Assembly (NCBI GenBank): GCA_900454475.1
Contig: UGSS01000002.1
Location: 1,569,605-1,633,604 of the forward strand
Direction of reading: 5' to 3'
DNA from: [Pasteurella] mairii
GTDB lineage: Bacteria > Pseudomonadota > Gammaproteobacteria > Enterobacterales > Pasteurellaceae
Length of the DNA stretch: 64,000 nucleotides
Of the stretch, positions 11,217-23,723 are shown piece after piece (positions within the stretch are counted from its first letter, which is position 1; the number at the start of each line of letters is the position of its first letter). The position numbers and the translations under genes are program-made. The notes below the pieces were generated by a model. That model had not been told where the DNA came from and searched no databases. It saw only the letters and a program-made list of their open reading frames with translations.

Positions 11217-11683
11217 AAAAATTGACCGCACTTTTGCTATTGTGTTGGAGTTTTTCTGTTGCCGCGGCAATTGATGCCCTTGATTTCAGTTCGGCACAGC
11301 AAGAAAAAGATTATCATACGCTAACGCAAGAATTGCGCTGCCCGCAATGCCAAAATAATAATATTGCCGATTCCAATGCCTCTATTGCAGTGGATATGCG
11401 GGCAAAAGTGTTTGAGTTGTTGCAAGAAGGCAAATCAAAACAAGATATTGTCAATTATATGATTGAACGTTACGGTAATTTTGTCACCTATAATCCGCCG
11501 CTAACACCGGCTACCATTTTATTGTGGGCATTGCCGGCATTGTTGTTGGGATTAGGTTTTGTCTTTCTTTGGCGACGCAAACCGCTTGCTGATAAATCTG
11601 CGTCATCCAATGCTGCCACGACAAATGAATTAGCACCAGAACAGCAACAACGTTTAGCAAAATTATTACAAAACAAGGAATAA
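11213..11683 (+). CDS. ccmH: Cytochrome c maturation protein CcmH
   Basis: Periplasmic thiol-redox component of the heme lyase. It has a signal peptide (about 1-19), the LRCPQCQ motif with cysteines at 43 and 46, the conserved segment MIERYGNFVTYNPP, and a C-terminal membrane anchor near 101-120. The length of 156 residues is typical of the short CcmH form whose TPR part is a separate gene (ccmI, next). A USS is embedded in the signal peptide codons (11225-11233). Confidence 0.96.
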   Translation: MKKLTALLLLCWSFSVAAAIDALDFSSAQQEKDYHTLTQELRCPQCQNNNIADSNASIAVDMRAKVFELLQEGKSKQDIVNYMIERYGNFVTYNPPLTPATILLWALPALLLGLGFVFLWRRKPLADKSASSNAATTNELAPEQQQRLAKLLQNKE

Positions 11684-11686
11684 CGC

Positions 11687-12601
11687 ATGAATTTCTGGCT
11701 CATTGCAATCGGGTTCACCTTACTGGCAACGCTTATTTGCTTCTCCCCATTATTGTCCAAAAAACACAAGGATGAAAAACAAGCGCAACTAAAACGAGAT
11801 AATTTAAACAAAGCCTTTTATTTTGACCGCCTCAAAGAATTGGAACAAGATGAGCAACAAGGCTTGCTGGAAAATAGCCACCAATTAAAAACTGAATTAC
11901 AACAAACCTTATTGGAAGATATTCCACAACAAGAAAGCACGCCAGCTCTCCAAGGCAAATCCTATGGAAAAATGTGGTTTATTTCTGCTTTTATCAGCTT
12001 AATTATTTTAAGCACATTGGCATATATGAAAGTCGGTTCTTGGCAGATGGAAGCTATGCTGGAAAAAAGTCATGAAAAACTACCGCACTTTTACGCGCGT
12101 TTAAATGATGAAAAAAATCCATTATCTGACAGTGAATTACAGCAATTTTTGACCGCACTTCGTCTAGAGGCGCAAAAATCGCCGAAAAAGGCGGAGAATT
12201 GGGGCAACCTTGCTCGCGTTGCTATTGCGGTGGATAATATTGATTTGGCATTTGAAAGCTACAAAAAAGCCCATGAATTAGATCGCAATAATACGGAATA
12301 TGCTCTAGGTTATGCAAAAATTTTGATTTTTTCTGATAACCCGTTAGAACAACAACGTGGTGAGCAAATTTTAAAAGTGATTTTAGCCAAAGATCATACC
12401 AACTTTGATGCGTTAAGCGCGTTAGCATTTAGTTTTTTCCAAAAGGAAAATTATACAATGGCAATTTCTACTTGGTCATTTATGCTGAAACTTTTACCTG
12501 CAGAAGATCCGCGTATCTCCTTGTTGGAAAAAAGTATCAATGCGGCAAGAAATGCCCGATTATTACAATCTGAAGAACAAAACCAACCTACCACGCAATA
12601 A
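11687..12601 (+). CDS. ccmI: Cytochrome c maturation TPR protein CcmI
   Basis: Apocytochrome c chaperone of the heme lyase complex. The 304 residues show an N-terminal membrane segment (1-22), a short coiled cytoplasmic region with the family-like FYFDRLKELEQDEQQGLL, a second membrane segment (about 98-115), and periplasmic TPR-like helices (about 160-290). It starts three bases after ccmH. Two USS copies lie in frame (12082-12090 and 12152-12160). It is the last gene of the ccm operon. Confidence 0.92.
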   Translation: MNFWLIAIGFTLLATLICFSPLLSKKHKDEKQAQLKRDNLNKAFYFDRLKELEQDEQQGLLENSHQLKTELQQTLLEDIPQQESTPALQGKSYGKMWFISAFISLIILSTLAYMKVGSWQMEAMLEKSHEKLPHFYARLNDEKNPLSDSELQQFLTALRLEAQKSPKKAENWGNLARVAIAVDNIDLAFESYKKAHELDRNNTEYALGYAKILIFSDNPLEQQRGEQILKVILAKDHTNFDALSALAFSFFQKENYTMAISTWSFMLKLLPAEDPRISLLEKSINAARNARLLQSEEQNQPTTQ

Positions 12602-12607
12602 AAATTA

Positions 12608-12646
12608 GGGGAATTGAATAAAAAAATGTTCAATTACCCCCCCCCC
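12608..12646 (+). terminator. Hairpin ending in a 10-C tract after ccmI
   Basis: GGGG-AATTGAA (12608-12618) can pair with TTCAATT (12629-12635), an unpaired A, and the first bases of a run of ten C (12637-12646). It is placed as a terminator for the ccm operon, although the T-rich stretch starts only about 10 bases later. The C run is long enough to vary in length. Confidence 0.5.
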
Positions 12647-12738
12647 ACTTGGTTATTTTTTGACTATTTTTGCCATATTATAAAAACAACATCTTGAAAA
12701 GTATGCTACAATCACGCCAATTATCCTAGGAGAATGAT

Positions 12739-13128
12739 ATGGAATTGTTTATCAAAGGATTTCATCATGTTGCATTAATTGTCTCCGACTATGAACGATC
12801 CAAACATTTTTACACGGAAGTTTTGGGCGCTAAAATAATCCAAGAAACTTATCGTGTAACAAGACAAAGCTATAAATTAGATCTGGCGTTTGCCGACGGT
12901 AGTCAAATTGAATTATTTTCGTTCCCTTCTCCTCCGGCAAGGGTGACCTCTCCGGAGGCTTGTGGCTTAAGACATTTAGCGTTTAAAACCGACAACATAG
13001 ACGTCGCCATTGCCTATTTAGCCAAAAATGGCGTGCTATGCGACCCCATTAGAGTAGATGAGCTTACCGGTCGACGATTTACTTTCTTTCGAGATCCCGA
13101 CGGTTTGCCATTAGAGTTTTATGAATAA
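12739..13128 (+). CDS. yaeR: VOC-family protein, YaeR-like
   Basis: A 129-residue glyoxalase/bleomycin-resistance fold protein. It closely resembles E. coli YaeR, with the shared stretches IELFSFPSPPAR, PEACGLRHLAF and RFTFFRDPDGLPLE. His9, the Glu in IELF and the C-terminal Glu are placed to bind a metal ion. The reaction is unknown, and lactoylglutathione-lyase-like activity is only a family guess. AGGAGA precedes the ATG. A possible extended -10 (TGCTACAAT) lies at about 12704-12712. Confidence 0.85.
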   Translation: MELFIKGFHHVALIVSDYERSKHFYTEVLGAKIIQETYRVTRQSYKLDLAFADGSQIELFSFPSPPARVTSPEACGLRHLAFKTDNIDVAIAYLAKNGVLCDPIRVDELTGRRFTFFRDPDGLPLEFYE

Positions 13129-13152
13129 TCTTACATGATCAAAATAGGTTAT

Positions 13153-13764
13153 ATGAAAAAATCATTTTTGTTTATCACGTCTGCTTTATTTAGTGCGTAC
13201 AGTGTGTTAGCGCAAGCCAATACTGTACATTCTGTTTATATTTCTGAAGCGGGTGTGTCGAAAAGCACTTACTCAACGTCACAAAAAAACAACAATAATC
13301 CTAGCAATGTCGCTAATCAAAATAGTAATAAAAGTCACCGCACTTATCTTAGTAAAGGAGCGGCTTATGAACTCAATCCGCAAAATGCAGAAGATGCTAA
13401 TAAGCTAGCCAAAAGTATTGAGTTTGAAGTGTATGAAATCAGTGAAAACCAAACATCCCATACAATTTTTGAATCCGGTGCGGGAATTTGCCGCGGTTTT
13501 AACTCGACTTATGGCGTAGCTATTACAGATTCTCGTACTTATTATGTCAATAAACCGAGCAATGAATATTATGGTAGAATTTCTGGCGCTACAATCTATT
13601 CCAAAAAGACGCCGCAACATATGCGATATGCTCCCTTTTTTAATATTCACGATCCAACGTTAGCTCAAGAAATACTCGATAAACAACGTAAACTTGGCAG
13701 AAAAAATGCTGGAAAAAATATTAAACAAAGTTCAGAAATGTTGTCTAATTCAATATGTAGATAA
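13153..13764 (+). CDS. Exported protein of unknown function
   Basis: The product is not recognised. From ATG 13153 (AGG five bases upstream) the product has 203 residues, with a clear signal peptide (MKKSFLFITSALFSAYSVLAQA). An Asn/Ser-rich stretch (about 40-60) follows, then a more structured C-terminal half. Only two cysteines occur in the mature part, one in GICRGF and one three residues from the end (SICR), so a disulfide is possible. It is likely periplasmic or surface-exposed. An in-frame earlier start (13135) would place six extra residues before the signal peptide and is less likely. A small lipoprotein gene follows 21 bases later, and the two are probably cotranscribed. Confidence 0.75.
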   Translation: MKKSFLFITSALFSAYSVLAQANTVHSVYISEAGVSKSTYSTSQKNNNNPSNVANQNSNKSHRTYLSKGAAYELNPQNAEDANKLAKSIEFEVYEISENQTSHTIFESGAGICRGFNSTYGVAITDSRTYYVNKPSNEYYGRISGATIYSKKTPQHMRYAPFFNIHDPTLAQEILDKQRKLGRKNAGKNIKQSSEMLSNSICR

Positions 13765-13785
13765 ACGTCAACTATAGGAGACAAT

Positions 13786-14112
13786 ATGAAAAAAATTGCT
13801 ATTCTTGCTAGCGCGTTAGTGCTGGTAGCTTGTTCTAATTCTTCATCACTACCACAAATACCATTGGATATGCAGACGGTAGCACAATATCAAGCAGAAG
13901 TCGCGCGCCCAAAACCGCTGACTGCCGCTCAAAAAGCTACCGCGACACAAACCGCAGAAATGCCGCTTAATGCCAGTGACAATCGCGCTACAAGTCGGCA
14001 ACAAAGCCAACCGAAAATTATCGTTTCTCCAAGCATTGGTTATTATCATGGATTTGGTGGACGTCGCTATCTCGGATACAGCGAGTTATATGGTTACCCT
14101 GAATATTGGTAA
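13786..14112 (+). CDS. Small lipoprotein
   Basis: A 108-residue lipoprotein precursor with the lipobox LVAC (Cys16) right after a short hydrophobic signal. The mature part is Ala/Thr/Gln-rich, then Gly/Tyr-rich near the end (YYHGFGGRRYLGYSELYGYPEYW). Function unknown. AGGAGA is well spaced before the ATG. Ser at +2 after Cys suggests outer-membrane sorting. It shares a transcript with the exported protein upstream. Confidence 0.78.
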   Translation: MKKIAILASALVLVACSNSSSLPQIPLDMQTVAQYQAEVARPKPLTAAQKATATQTAEMPLNASDNRATSRQQSQPKIIVSPSIGYYHGFGGRRYLGYSELYGYPEYW

Positions 14113-14159
14113 TAATGTTTAATAATGCACAATAAATGATCATCAATTTATATGAAATG

Positions 14160-14191
14160 AAAAAGACGGTAGATAAATCCACCGTCTTTTT
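14160..14191. terminator. Bidirectional terminator
   Basis: AAAAGACGGT (14161-14170) and ACCGTCTTTT (14181-14190) form a perfect 10-base stem with a 10-base loop, with A and T tracts on its two sides. It separates the lipoprotein gene from convergent icd. Confidence 0.88.
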
Positions 14192-14196
14192 ATGTA

Positions 14197-16793
<2,597 letters not shown>

Positions 16794-16828
16794 ACGCCCT
16801 AAAAGCTCAACTTGAACCTTTAGGGCGT
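16794..16828 (-). terminator. metG terminator
   Basis: ACGCCCTAAA (16794-16803) pairs perfectly with TTTAGGGCGT (16819-16828). On the minus strand the stem is followed by TGTTTTTAAA. It lies just past the metG stop. Confidence 0.85.
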
Positions 16829-16836
16829 AAACTCAA

Positions 16837-16845
16837 AAGTGCGGT
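16837..16845 (+). repeat. DNA uptake signal (USS)
   Basis: Exact AAGTGCGGT followed by CATTTTTT, between the metG stop and its terminator hairpin. Confidence 0.85.
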
Positions 16846-16869
16846 CATTTTTTGGCGGATTTTACGCCG

Positions 16870-18936
16870 CTATTTTACTCGACTTCCCGCTTTGGCACCT
16901 TGATCAACATCCAGCAAGAACAGATCCGTATCGCCTGTACCCGCCGATAAAATCATGCCCTCGGAGACGCCAAATTTCATTTTACGCGGCGCTAAGTTGG
17001 CAACAAAAATCACAAAACGCCCCTCCAATGCTTCCGGGTTACTGTATGCCGATTTAATCCCGGAGAATACTTGGCGAGTTTCCGCGCCCACATCCAAGGT
17101 AAATTTCAGCAATTTGTTACTTTCCGGTACCGCTTCGCATTTCAGCACTTTCGCCACCCGTAAATCTAATTTGGCAAAATCATCAATGGTGATGGTCGGT
17201 TCAAAGGGTTCAATTTCAACAGAAACGTCCGATTTTTCTACTGCACTTTTCGCTTCTGCTACTTTTTTCGCGGCGCCCGTCATTTGTGCATTTTCCGCTT
17301 TAGAAGCCTCAATCATGGTTTCAATTTGTTTCATATCAACACGACTAAACAACGCTTTAAATGGCGCAATTTGATGACCTAATAATGGCGTAGCTAAATT
17401 TGCCCAAGTTAATTCCGCTTGCAAAAATGCCTCCGCTCGTTCAGCAAGTTTTGGCAATACCGGCTTTAAGTACCCCATCAATACACGGAAAAGCTGAATG
17501 CCCATGGAGCAAACTTGCTGTAATTCCGCCTCGCGACCTTCTTCTTTTGCCATCACCCAAGGCGCTTTATCATCTACATATTTATTCGCACGATCCGTTA
17601 ATGCCATAATTTCACGAATGGCTTTACTATATTCACGATTTTCATAAAATGTCGCGATTTGCTCCGATTGTGCAATAAATTCGGCAAATAATGGCTCATC
17701 TTCTAATTTATCCGCCAATTTCCCAGCAAAGCGTTTTTGGATAAATCCGGCATTCCGCGAGGCAAGATTGACTAATTTATTGACCAAGTCCGTATTCACC
17801 CGTTGTACAAAATCTTCCAGATTTAAATCTAAATCATCAATGCGATGACTTAATTTTGCAGCATAATAATAACGTAAACATTCCGGATCCAAATGTTTTA
17901 AATAGGTCGCGGCTTGGATAAACGTACCGCGCGATTTTGACATTTTCTCTCCATTCACGGTCACATAACCATGTACAAAAATATTGGTTGGTTTGCGCAA
18001 TTGCGCGCCCTCTAACATCGCCGGCCAAAATAAACTGTGGAAATACATAATGTCTTTGCCGATAAAGTGATAAAGTTCCGCGCTACTGTCTTTGCGCCAA
18101 AAATCATCAAAATTAATACCGCCCTTTTTACTGCATAAATTTTTAAAGGACGCCATATATCCAATCGGCGCATCCAGCCATACGTAAAAATATTTACCGG
18201 CAGCATTTGGAATTTCAAAACCGAAATAAGGCGCATCACGCGAGATATCCCATTGTTGCAACCCGGCTTCAAACCATTCTTGCATTTTATTTGCCACTTC
18301 TTGCTGCAAACTGCCGGAACGGATCCAATCTTTCAACATACTTTCAAAACTTGGCAAGTCAAAGAAAAAATGCTCACTTTCTTTTACTACCGGCGTTGCG
18401 CCTGAAATTGCCGAACGCGGGTTGCTCAATTCAGTTGGGCTATAAGTAGCCGAACACACTTCGCAGTTATCGCCATATTGATCTTCCGCTTTACACTTAG
18501 GGCAAGTTCCTTTCACAAAACGATCGGGCAAAAACATTTGTTTTTCCGGATCAAAAAGTTGCGAAATCGTGCGACTTTTAATAAATCCGTTGGTTTTTAA
18601 TTGATGATAAATCGCTTCGGATAACTCGCGGTTTTCTTCGCTGTGCGTTGAATGGTAGTTATCGAAACTAATATTAAAACCGGTAAAATCCGCCATGTGT
18701 TGTTGTTGGACATCTGCGATTAATTGTTCCGGCGTAATCCCCATTTGATCGGCTTTTAACATGATTGGCGTGCCATGCGCATCATCGGCACAAACAAAAT
18801 GAATTTCATGCCCGCGCATACGTTGAAAACGCACCCAAATATCCGCTTGAATATGCTCTAACATATGACCTAAATGAATTGGACCGTTGGCATAAGGCAA
18901 TGCGCAAGTGACCAAAATTTGACGATTATCCGACAT
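16870..18936 (-). CDS. metG: Methionyl-tRNA synthetase
   Basis: Charges tRNA-Met. From the ATG at 18936 the protein has 688 residues and starts [23 protein letters not shown], with the HLGH class I signature. It has a zinc knuckle of two CxxC pairs (CPKC and CEVC, near 145-160), the KMSKS loop ([10 protein letters not shown] near 332), and a C-terminal EMAP-type tRNA-binding domain (about 585-688). AAAGG lies upstream of this start. An in-frame ATG 14 codons earlier would add residues not expected in the family. Confidence 0.97.
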   Translation of the reverse strand: MSDNRQILVTCALPYANGPIHLGHMLEHIQADIWVRFQRMRGHEIHFVCADDAHGTPIMLKADQMGITPEQLIADVQQQHMADFTGFNISFDNYHSTHSEENRELSEAIYHQLKTNGFIKSRTISQLFDPEKQMFLPDRFVKGTCPKCKAEDQYGDNCEVCSATYSPTELSNPRSAISGATPVVKESEHFFFDLPSFESMLKDWIRSGSLQQEVANKMQEWFEAGLQQWDISRDAPYFGFEIPNAAGKYFYVWLDAPIGYMASFKNLCSKKGGINFDDFWRKDSSAELYHFIGKDIMYFHSLFWPAMLEGAQLRKPTNIFVHGYVTVNGEKMSKSRGTFIQAATYLKHLDPECLRYYYAAKLSHRIDDLDLNLEDFVQRVNTDLVNKLVNLASRNAGFIQKRFAGKLADKLEDEPLFAEFIAQSEQIATFYENREYSKAIREIMALTDRANKYVDDKAPWVMAKEEGREAELQQVCSMGIQLFRVLMGYLKPVLPKLAERAEAFLQAELTWANLATPLLGHQIAPFKALFSRVDMKQIETMIEASKAENAQMTGAAKKVAEAKSAVEKSDVSVEIEPFEPTITIDDFAKLDLRVAKVLKCEAVPESNKLLKFTLDVGAETRQVFSGIKSAYSNPEALEGRFVIFVANLAPRKMKFGVSEGMILSAGTGDTDLFLLDVDQGAKAGSRVK

Positions 18937-19102
18937 TGATTTTTTACCTTTAAAAATAAAACAAAATTTGTGACTCATCTTACCTTATTGACGGTATTTT
19001 TTCCAGTTTAACCCATATTTATCAATTTTTAACTTAACAGAATAAAATTGGCATGGTTAAATATAGCAATCTACTTTCTACTCTATAAATAAGGATGTAT
19101 TT

Positions 19103-20215
19103 ATGACAATTGTCTTTTCCGAAAATTTGACAGAAAATCAGAAAAATCAATTACAAAAAGCGTTTCAACAATTTCAACATCCCAGTTTACAAAAAGATTT
19201 AATCGCATTAAATACGGTTAAAAAAATCGAAAAAGGTGGCGATATTTTATGTATCGAAATCACTATGCCTTTCGCTTGGAACCGTGCTTTTGAGCAATTA
19301 AAAAGCGCACTTTCCGCACAATTGCAAGCGATCAGCGAATGCCAACAAGTGAAATGGCAACTTAATTATCAAATCGCTACCCTAAAACGTGCCAATAATC
19401 ATCCCGCGGTAAAAGGGGTAAAAAATATTATTGCGGTCACCTCCGGTAAAGGCGGTGTAGGAAAATCGAGCGTATCGGTCAATTTAGCGTTAGCCTTACA
19501 AGCGCAAGGCGCCAACGTTGGTATTTTGGACGCCGATATTTATGGCCCCTCTATTCCACATATGTTAGGCGTTGCCAATCAGCGTCCAACCTCACCGGAT
19601 AACCAGCATATCAACCCGATTAAAGCCCACAATTTGTTGGCAAATTCAATTGGTTTCTTGATGGAGGCCGATAGCGCAACCATTTGGCGTGGACCGATGG
19701 CAAGCAGCGCATTAAGCCAATTATTGCAAGAAACCTTATGGCAAGATTTAGATTATTTAGTGATCGATATGCCTCCGGGTACCGGCGATATTCAATTGAC
19801 CTTGTCACAACAAATTCCAGTTACCGGCGCAGTCGTGGTCACCACACCGCAGGATATTGCGCTCATTGACGCGGTCAAAGGCGTGTCCATGTTCCAACGT
19901 GTTTCCGTTCCGGTGTTGGGCATTATCGAAAATATGTCCATGCATATTTGTAGCCAATGCGGTCATCACGAAGCGATTTTTGGAACTGGCGGTGCAGCGA
20001 AAATGGCGGAAAAATATCATGTACAGGTGTTAGGACAATTACCGTTACACATTCGCTTGCGCGAAGATTTGGATAAAGGTGTACCAACCGTTGTCGCTGA
20101 TCCGAATAACGAAATCAGCCAAGCCTTTTTGCAATTAGCGGAAAAAGTGGCAAGCGAGCTGTACTGGCAAGGCTCCGTTATCCCAAGTGAAATTATGTTT
20201 AAAGAGGTGAACTAA
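19103..20215 (+). CDS. mrp: Mrp/ApbC iron-sulfur cluster carrier ATPase
   Basis: P-loop NTPase that binds and transfers Fe-S clusters. The 370 residues contain an N-terminal MIP18-like region, the deviant Walker A GKGGVGKSS near 115-123, the DADIYGPSIPHMLG stretch, VIDMPPGTGD near 220, and the CSQC motif that binds the cluster at the dimer interface. It is divergent from metG, as in many gamma-proteobacteria. AAGGATG lies upstream of the ATG. Confidence 0.95.
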   Translation: MTIVFSENLTENQKNQLQKAFQQFQHPSLQKDLIALNTVKKIEKGGDILCIEITMPFAWNRAFEQLKSALSAQLQAISECQQVKWQLNYQIATLKRANNHPAVKGVKNIIAVTSGKGGVGKSSVSVNLALALQAQGANVGILDADIYGPSIPHMLGVANQRPTSPDNQHINPIKAHNLLANSIGFLMEADSATIWRGPMASSALSQLLQETLWQDLDYLVIDMPPGTGDIQLTLSQQIPVTGAVVVTTPQDIALIDAVKGVSMFQRVSVPVLGIIENMSMHICSQCGHHEAIFGTGGAAKMAEKYHVQVLGQLPLHIRLREDLDKGVPTVVADPNNEISQAFLQLAEKVASELYWQGSVIPSEIMFKEVN

Positions 20216-20289
20216 ATCAATTTTACGTGGCTTTAGTATTCAAAGAGTGGTTATTTTGTTCTGCTGCAAAAAGTTAAACCGTTATTCAA

Positions 20290-20324
20290 AGGACTGATTT
20301 CGATATTGTATTGAACTCAGTCCT
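20290..20324. terminator. Hairpin between mrp and lsrG
   Basis: AGGACTGA (20290-20297) and TCAGTCCT (20317-20324) form an 8-base stem between the convergent mrp and lsr transcripts. The following T tract is weak on both strands, so termination is probable but not certain. Confidence 0.45.
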
Positions 20325-20382
20325 AACGCAAAAAAGCATCCAGATTATTTTGGTGTTGCGTAAAATACTTTCTCATACGACG

Positions 20383-20700
20383 TCAATACTGCGCATCATT
20401 GGTTAACGTCTCTGGAAAAACCCAATCAAATATTTTTTTGCTTCTTGAACCCGCCATTATTAGCTCAAGTTCTGCAACACAGCGTCGATAATGGGGCATT
20501 TTTCTATGTTCTTCTAGTACCTGTTCATCAACATAAACTTCATAGGCATAAAAACGGGTCTTAATTTCAGGATCTCGTAACACATCAAAGCGTAAATTAC
20601 CTTTTTCTTGTCTTGTTCCAAGATAATTATGTTTAAACACGTCAAGAAACTCTTGCTCTTTGCCTTCTTTGATATTAATTTCTACCAACATTGCAAACAT
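20383..20700 (-). CDS. lsrG: AI-2 processing protein LsrG
   Basis: (4S)-4-hydroxy-5-phosphonooxypentane-2,3-dione isomerase, which acts on phosphorylated autoinducer-2 before LsrF. The 105 residues form the small antibiotic-biosynthesis-monooxygenase fold typical of LsrG, with NLRFDVLRDPEIKTRFYAYEVY. AAGGAG precedes the ATG. It is the last gene of lsrACDBFG. Confidence 0.94.
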   Translation of the reverse strand: MFAMLVEINIKEGKEQEFLDVFKHNYLGTRQEKGNLRFDVLRDPEIKTRFYAYEVYVDEQVLEEHRKMPHYRRCVAELELIMAGSRSKKIFDWVFPETLTNDAQY

Positions 20701-20753
20701 AATGAACTCCTTAAATTTCAGGGCAAATATAATATTTGCCCATAAGTTAAGCT

Positions 20754-21632
20754 TTAATGATTTTTTTCGTCTAAATAAAGTTGATACGCTTTCTCTGCAG
20801 TTTCACCACCATGTATAACAGCATGAACTGCTTTGAGCATCGCAATTGGTGAATCAGATTGAAAAATATTACGTCCCATATCCACCCCTAATGCGCCTTG
20901 ATCGACTGCTTTGTAACACATATCTAATGCATTAAATTCTGGTAACTTTTTACCCCCAGCAATAACGATAGGGACAGGGCAACCTGCAGTGACTCGCTCA
21001 AAACCTTTATCTACATAATAAGTTTTAATAATATGAGCCCCCATTTCTGCGGCAATACGAGTGGCTAAAGAAAAATAACGCTGATCACGCACCATATCTT
21101 TCCCTACTCCAGTTACAGCCATCGTTGGCATACCATAACGAGTACCTTGATCAACTAATTGAATAATATTCTTAATTGATTGATGCTCATATTCTGAACC
21201 AATATAGACCTGTGCCGCCATCGCTGAAACATTTAAACGCAAAGCATCTTCTATAGAAACTGCAACAGCTTCGTTAGAGAGTTCAGTCAAAATTGAATTT
21301 GCTCCTGAAGCTCGTAATACTACTGATTTACGTGTTTCTGGCGGTACGATACTACGTAAAATACCGCGCGTGCACATCAGCACATCGGTATAGTCAAACA
21401 ATGGTGCAATATGTAAATCAATGCGCTCTAATCCTGTAGTTGGGCCTTGGAAATAGCCATGATCAAAAGCGAGCATAATAGTCTTTCCTGTTTTCGGATT
21501 AAAAATATTTGCTAACCGAGATTGCATCCCCCAATCTAAAGCACCTGCCCCTTTTAAATAAAACGCTCGATTCGTTTGGAATTGAGCCAAACCAAAATCT
21601 TTACCATCTTTAATATCATCTAAATCAGCCAT
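20754..21632 (-). CDS. lsrF: 3-hydroxy-2,4-pentadione 5-phosphate thiolase LsrF
   Basis: Class I aldolase-like enzyme that transfers the acetyl group of processed phospho-AI-2 to CoA. The 292 residues begin [15 protein letters not shown] as in other LsrF. The Schiff-base lysine lies in HIIKTYYV, and [11 protein letters not shown] is characteristic. AAGGGG precedes the ATG. It sits 53 bases from lsrG. Confidence 0.95.
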   Translation of the reverse strand: MADLDDIKDGKDFGLAQFQTNRAFYLKGAGALDWGMQSRLANIFNPKTGKTIMLAFDHGYFQGPTTGLERIDLHIAPLFDYTDVLMCTRGILRSIVPPETRKSVVLRASGANSILTELSNEAVAVSIEDALRLNVSAMAAQVYIGSEYEHQSIKNIIQLVDQGTRYGMPTMAVTGVGKDMVRDQRYFSLATRIAAEMGAHIIKTYYVDKGFERVTAGCPVPIVIAGGKKLPEFNALDMCYKAVDQGALGVDMGRNIFQSDSPIAMLKAVHAVIHGGETAEKAYQLYLDEKNH

Positions 21633-21652
21633 TTTTTGCCCCTTGTTTTAAA

Positions 21653-22669
21653 CTAAAAATCGTAGTTATCGATATTATCTTTTGTGAACACTACACGTTC
21701 TGGTAATAAAACAATACCATTACCTTTTTCCTCATACTGATATCCTTGTATACTATTTGGCGAAACTTCCACTGTACCAATATGAGGAACATCAATTTTG
21801 GCTCCTACATTTAATGCCTTGCCTTTCAGCAATTCATTAGCTACTGCCACAGAGATCTGACCTTGTTTAACCACATCCCATAAACCAAATTGTTTCACTG
21901 TGCCACGTTTTACATACGGTCGCATTACATTCGGTGTACTAAAACCAACAATGGCAACTGAACGTACTTTAAGATTTTCTGCCGCTTGGGCTGCTGCAGG
22001 CAATGCATTGGCATCTGGTGCAATAATGGCATCTAAATCAGGATAAGCTTTTAAAATCCCTTCAGCAGTTTGCAAGGATTTAATTGCATCGTTATAACCA
22101 AATTGGGTTGTAACAATTTTCCATTCTGGATGTTCTTTCGTAATTTTTGCTTTTGCTGCATTCACCCATTGATTTTGATCAGTAACTGTTGGACTAGAAT
22201 AGAAAAAGGCAACTTTCGCTTGTGGCTTGTCTAATTGGCTTGCCACCATATCCACTAACATTGAGCCTAATTGTTCTGGTGTACCTTGGTTAATGTAATG
22301 ACTACGACATTCAGGTTTTACATCAGAGTCCCAAGTCAATACTTTAACGCCGCGTTTCATTGCGCGTTGTAATGTTGAACATAATCCCTCTGGCGAAACT
22401 GCAGAAACAATAATTGCATTGTAACCTTGATTAACAAAGTTATTAATTAGCTGAACTTGATTTGAAACACTGGGTTCCGTTGGCCCATCATAAGTGACCG
22501 AAATACCAAGCGTTTTCCCCATATCTATTGCACCTTGACCACCACTCGTAAAAAAACCGACGCCAACGAGTTTAGGAATAAAGGCGATACGCTCTACCGC
22601 TTGAACTGATGTGATAGCAGATAAGCCCAGTACCGTTGCAAGTACGGTCGATTTTAATTGAAATTTCAT
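21653..22669 (-). CDS. lsrB: AI-2 binding periplasmic protein LsrB
   Basis: Substrate-binding protein of the AI-2 ABC importer, 338 residues, with a signal peptide of about 24 residues ending VQA. Segments such as [16 protein letters not shown], the [18 protein letters not shown] ligand region and [14 protein letters not shown] match LsrB, with the Asp and Ala ligand positions apparently kept. The 78-base gap to lsrD contains a USS. Confidence 0.95.
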   Translation of the reverse strand: MKFQLKSTVLATVLGLSAITSVQAVERIAFIPKLVGVGFFTSGGQGAIDMGKTLGISVTYDGPTEPSVSNQVQLINNFVNQGYNAIIVSAVSPEGLCSTLQRAMKRGVKVLTWDSDVKPECRSHYINQGTPEQLGSMLVDMVASQLDKPQAKVAFFYSSPTVTDQNQWVNAAKAKITKEHPEWKIVTTQFGYNDAIKSLQTAEGILKAYPDLDAIIAPDANALPAAAQAAENLKVRSVAIVGFSTPNVMRPYVKRGTVKQFGLWDVVKQGQISVAVANELLKGKALNVGAKIDVPHIGTVEVSPNSIQGYQYEEKGNGIVLLPERVVFTKDNIDNYDF

Positions 22670-22734
22670 AGTCGATTCTCCTATTTAAGGGATAGTTGGT
22701 GATGTACTACTTCGCTAAAATTGTTGGTTTTTCC

Positions 22735-22743
22735 ACCGCACTT
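22735..22743 (-). repeat. DNA uptake signal (USS) inside the lsr operon
   Basis: Exact ACCGCACTT in the lsrD-lsrB spacer, one of only two exact copies found in the lsr locus (the other is at 25859-25867, in lsrA). Confidence 0.8.
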
Positions 22744-22747
22744 TTGT

Positions 22748-23711
22748 CTATTTGACCAAAGTACGATAATGTAAACGTAAAGATTTTCCAATTAATACAA
22801 TGATTAGCAATGCGCCTGATAATGCACTAGATATTTCGTTTGAAATACCAGCCATTTGTAAGCCTTGTTGCAAATAACCAATTAATAATGCAGCAATCAC
22901 TGTACCGATTATTGAGCCTGAACCACCGTAAATATTAGCACCACCTAAGACTACTGCGGTTAATACAGGCATCAATAAAGAGCTACCTAAATCTGAACGT
23001 GCAGAACCAAAATAAGAAACGAGTAGAATTGCTACAAATGCCGCAATAAAGCCAGTCGCAGAGTAAATAATAAAAAGTGTACGATGAATTGGCACTGCAC
23101 TATAGCGAGACGTTCGCTCACTTTGTCCAATTAAGAACACACTACGTCCAACATATGTTCTGTGCATAAATGCCCAGAAAAATACAGTGATAATTAAAAA
23201 ATAAATAATTGGTGTGGGAATATTAAATAAAGTCTGGTTGGAAAATTCTAATAAGCTATCTGGAAATCCACTAATCCCCTCATAGCCTGTTGCTCCTGCG
23301 AAACCAGATAATAATAACGCGCCCCCCAAATAGATACATTGTTCCTAATGTAATTATCAATGGATTTACTTTTGTATAGATAATCAAACTCGCATTGATT
23401 AATCCACAAAGTATTCCTATAACAAAAGTGAATGGAATCGCGAAAGTTAAAGATAGATCAGATTTAAACAATACTCCCAATAAGATTGCACAAAGTCCAA
23501 CTGTTGAACCAAAGGAAATATCCATTCCACCACTAACAATAACCACCGTTAAAGGCAATGCAAGCATTCCGATATAGATAAAATCACTCGTACTATAAAG
23601 TAAAACATTAAGATCCAGCATTCGGGGATTAATTAAACCAAAACCTAAAACTTCAAGAATCACTAAGATTAATAAAGTGGCCTCCCAACCATATTTTTTT
23701 ATATTTAACAT
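22748..23711 (-). pseudogene. lsrD: AI-2 importer permease LsrD, frameshifted
   Basis: Second membrane subunit of the LsrACDB importer. The first frame starts at ATG 23711 (GGGAGG upstream) and is LsrD-like up to LGTMYLFGG. The rest (ALLLSGFAGATGYEGI to the end) lies in another frame ending at 22748. The switch is at a run of six G on the minus strand (22-27 of 233xx: 23322-23327). Five G would give LFGGALLLSG, and eight would give LFGGGALLLSG, which matches the length of E. coli LFAGSALLLSG. All membrane segments are otherwise intact and total about 320 residues. As written, the permease would be truncated and AI-2 uptake impaired. Confidence 0.9.
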
Positions 23712-23723
23712 GGCGCAACCTCC

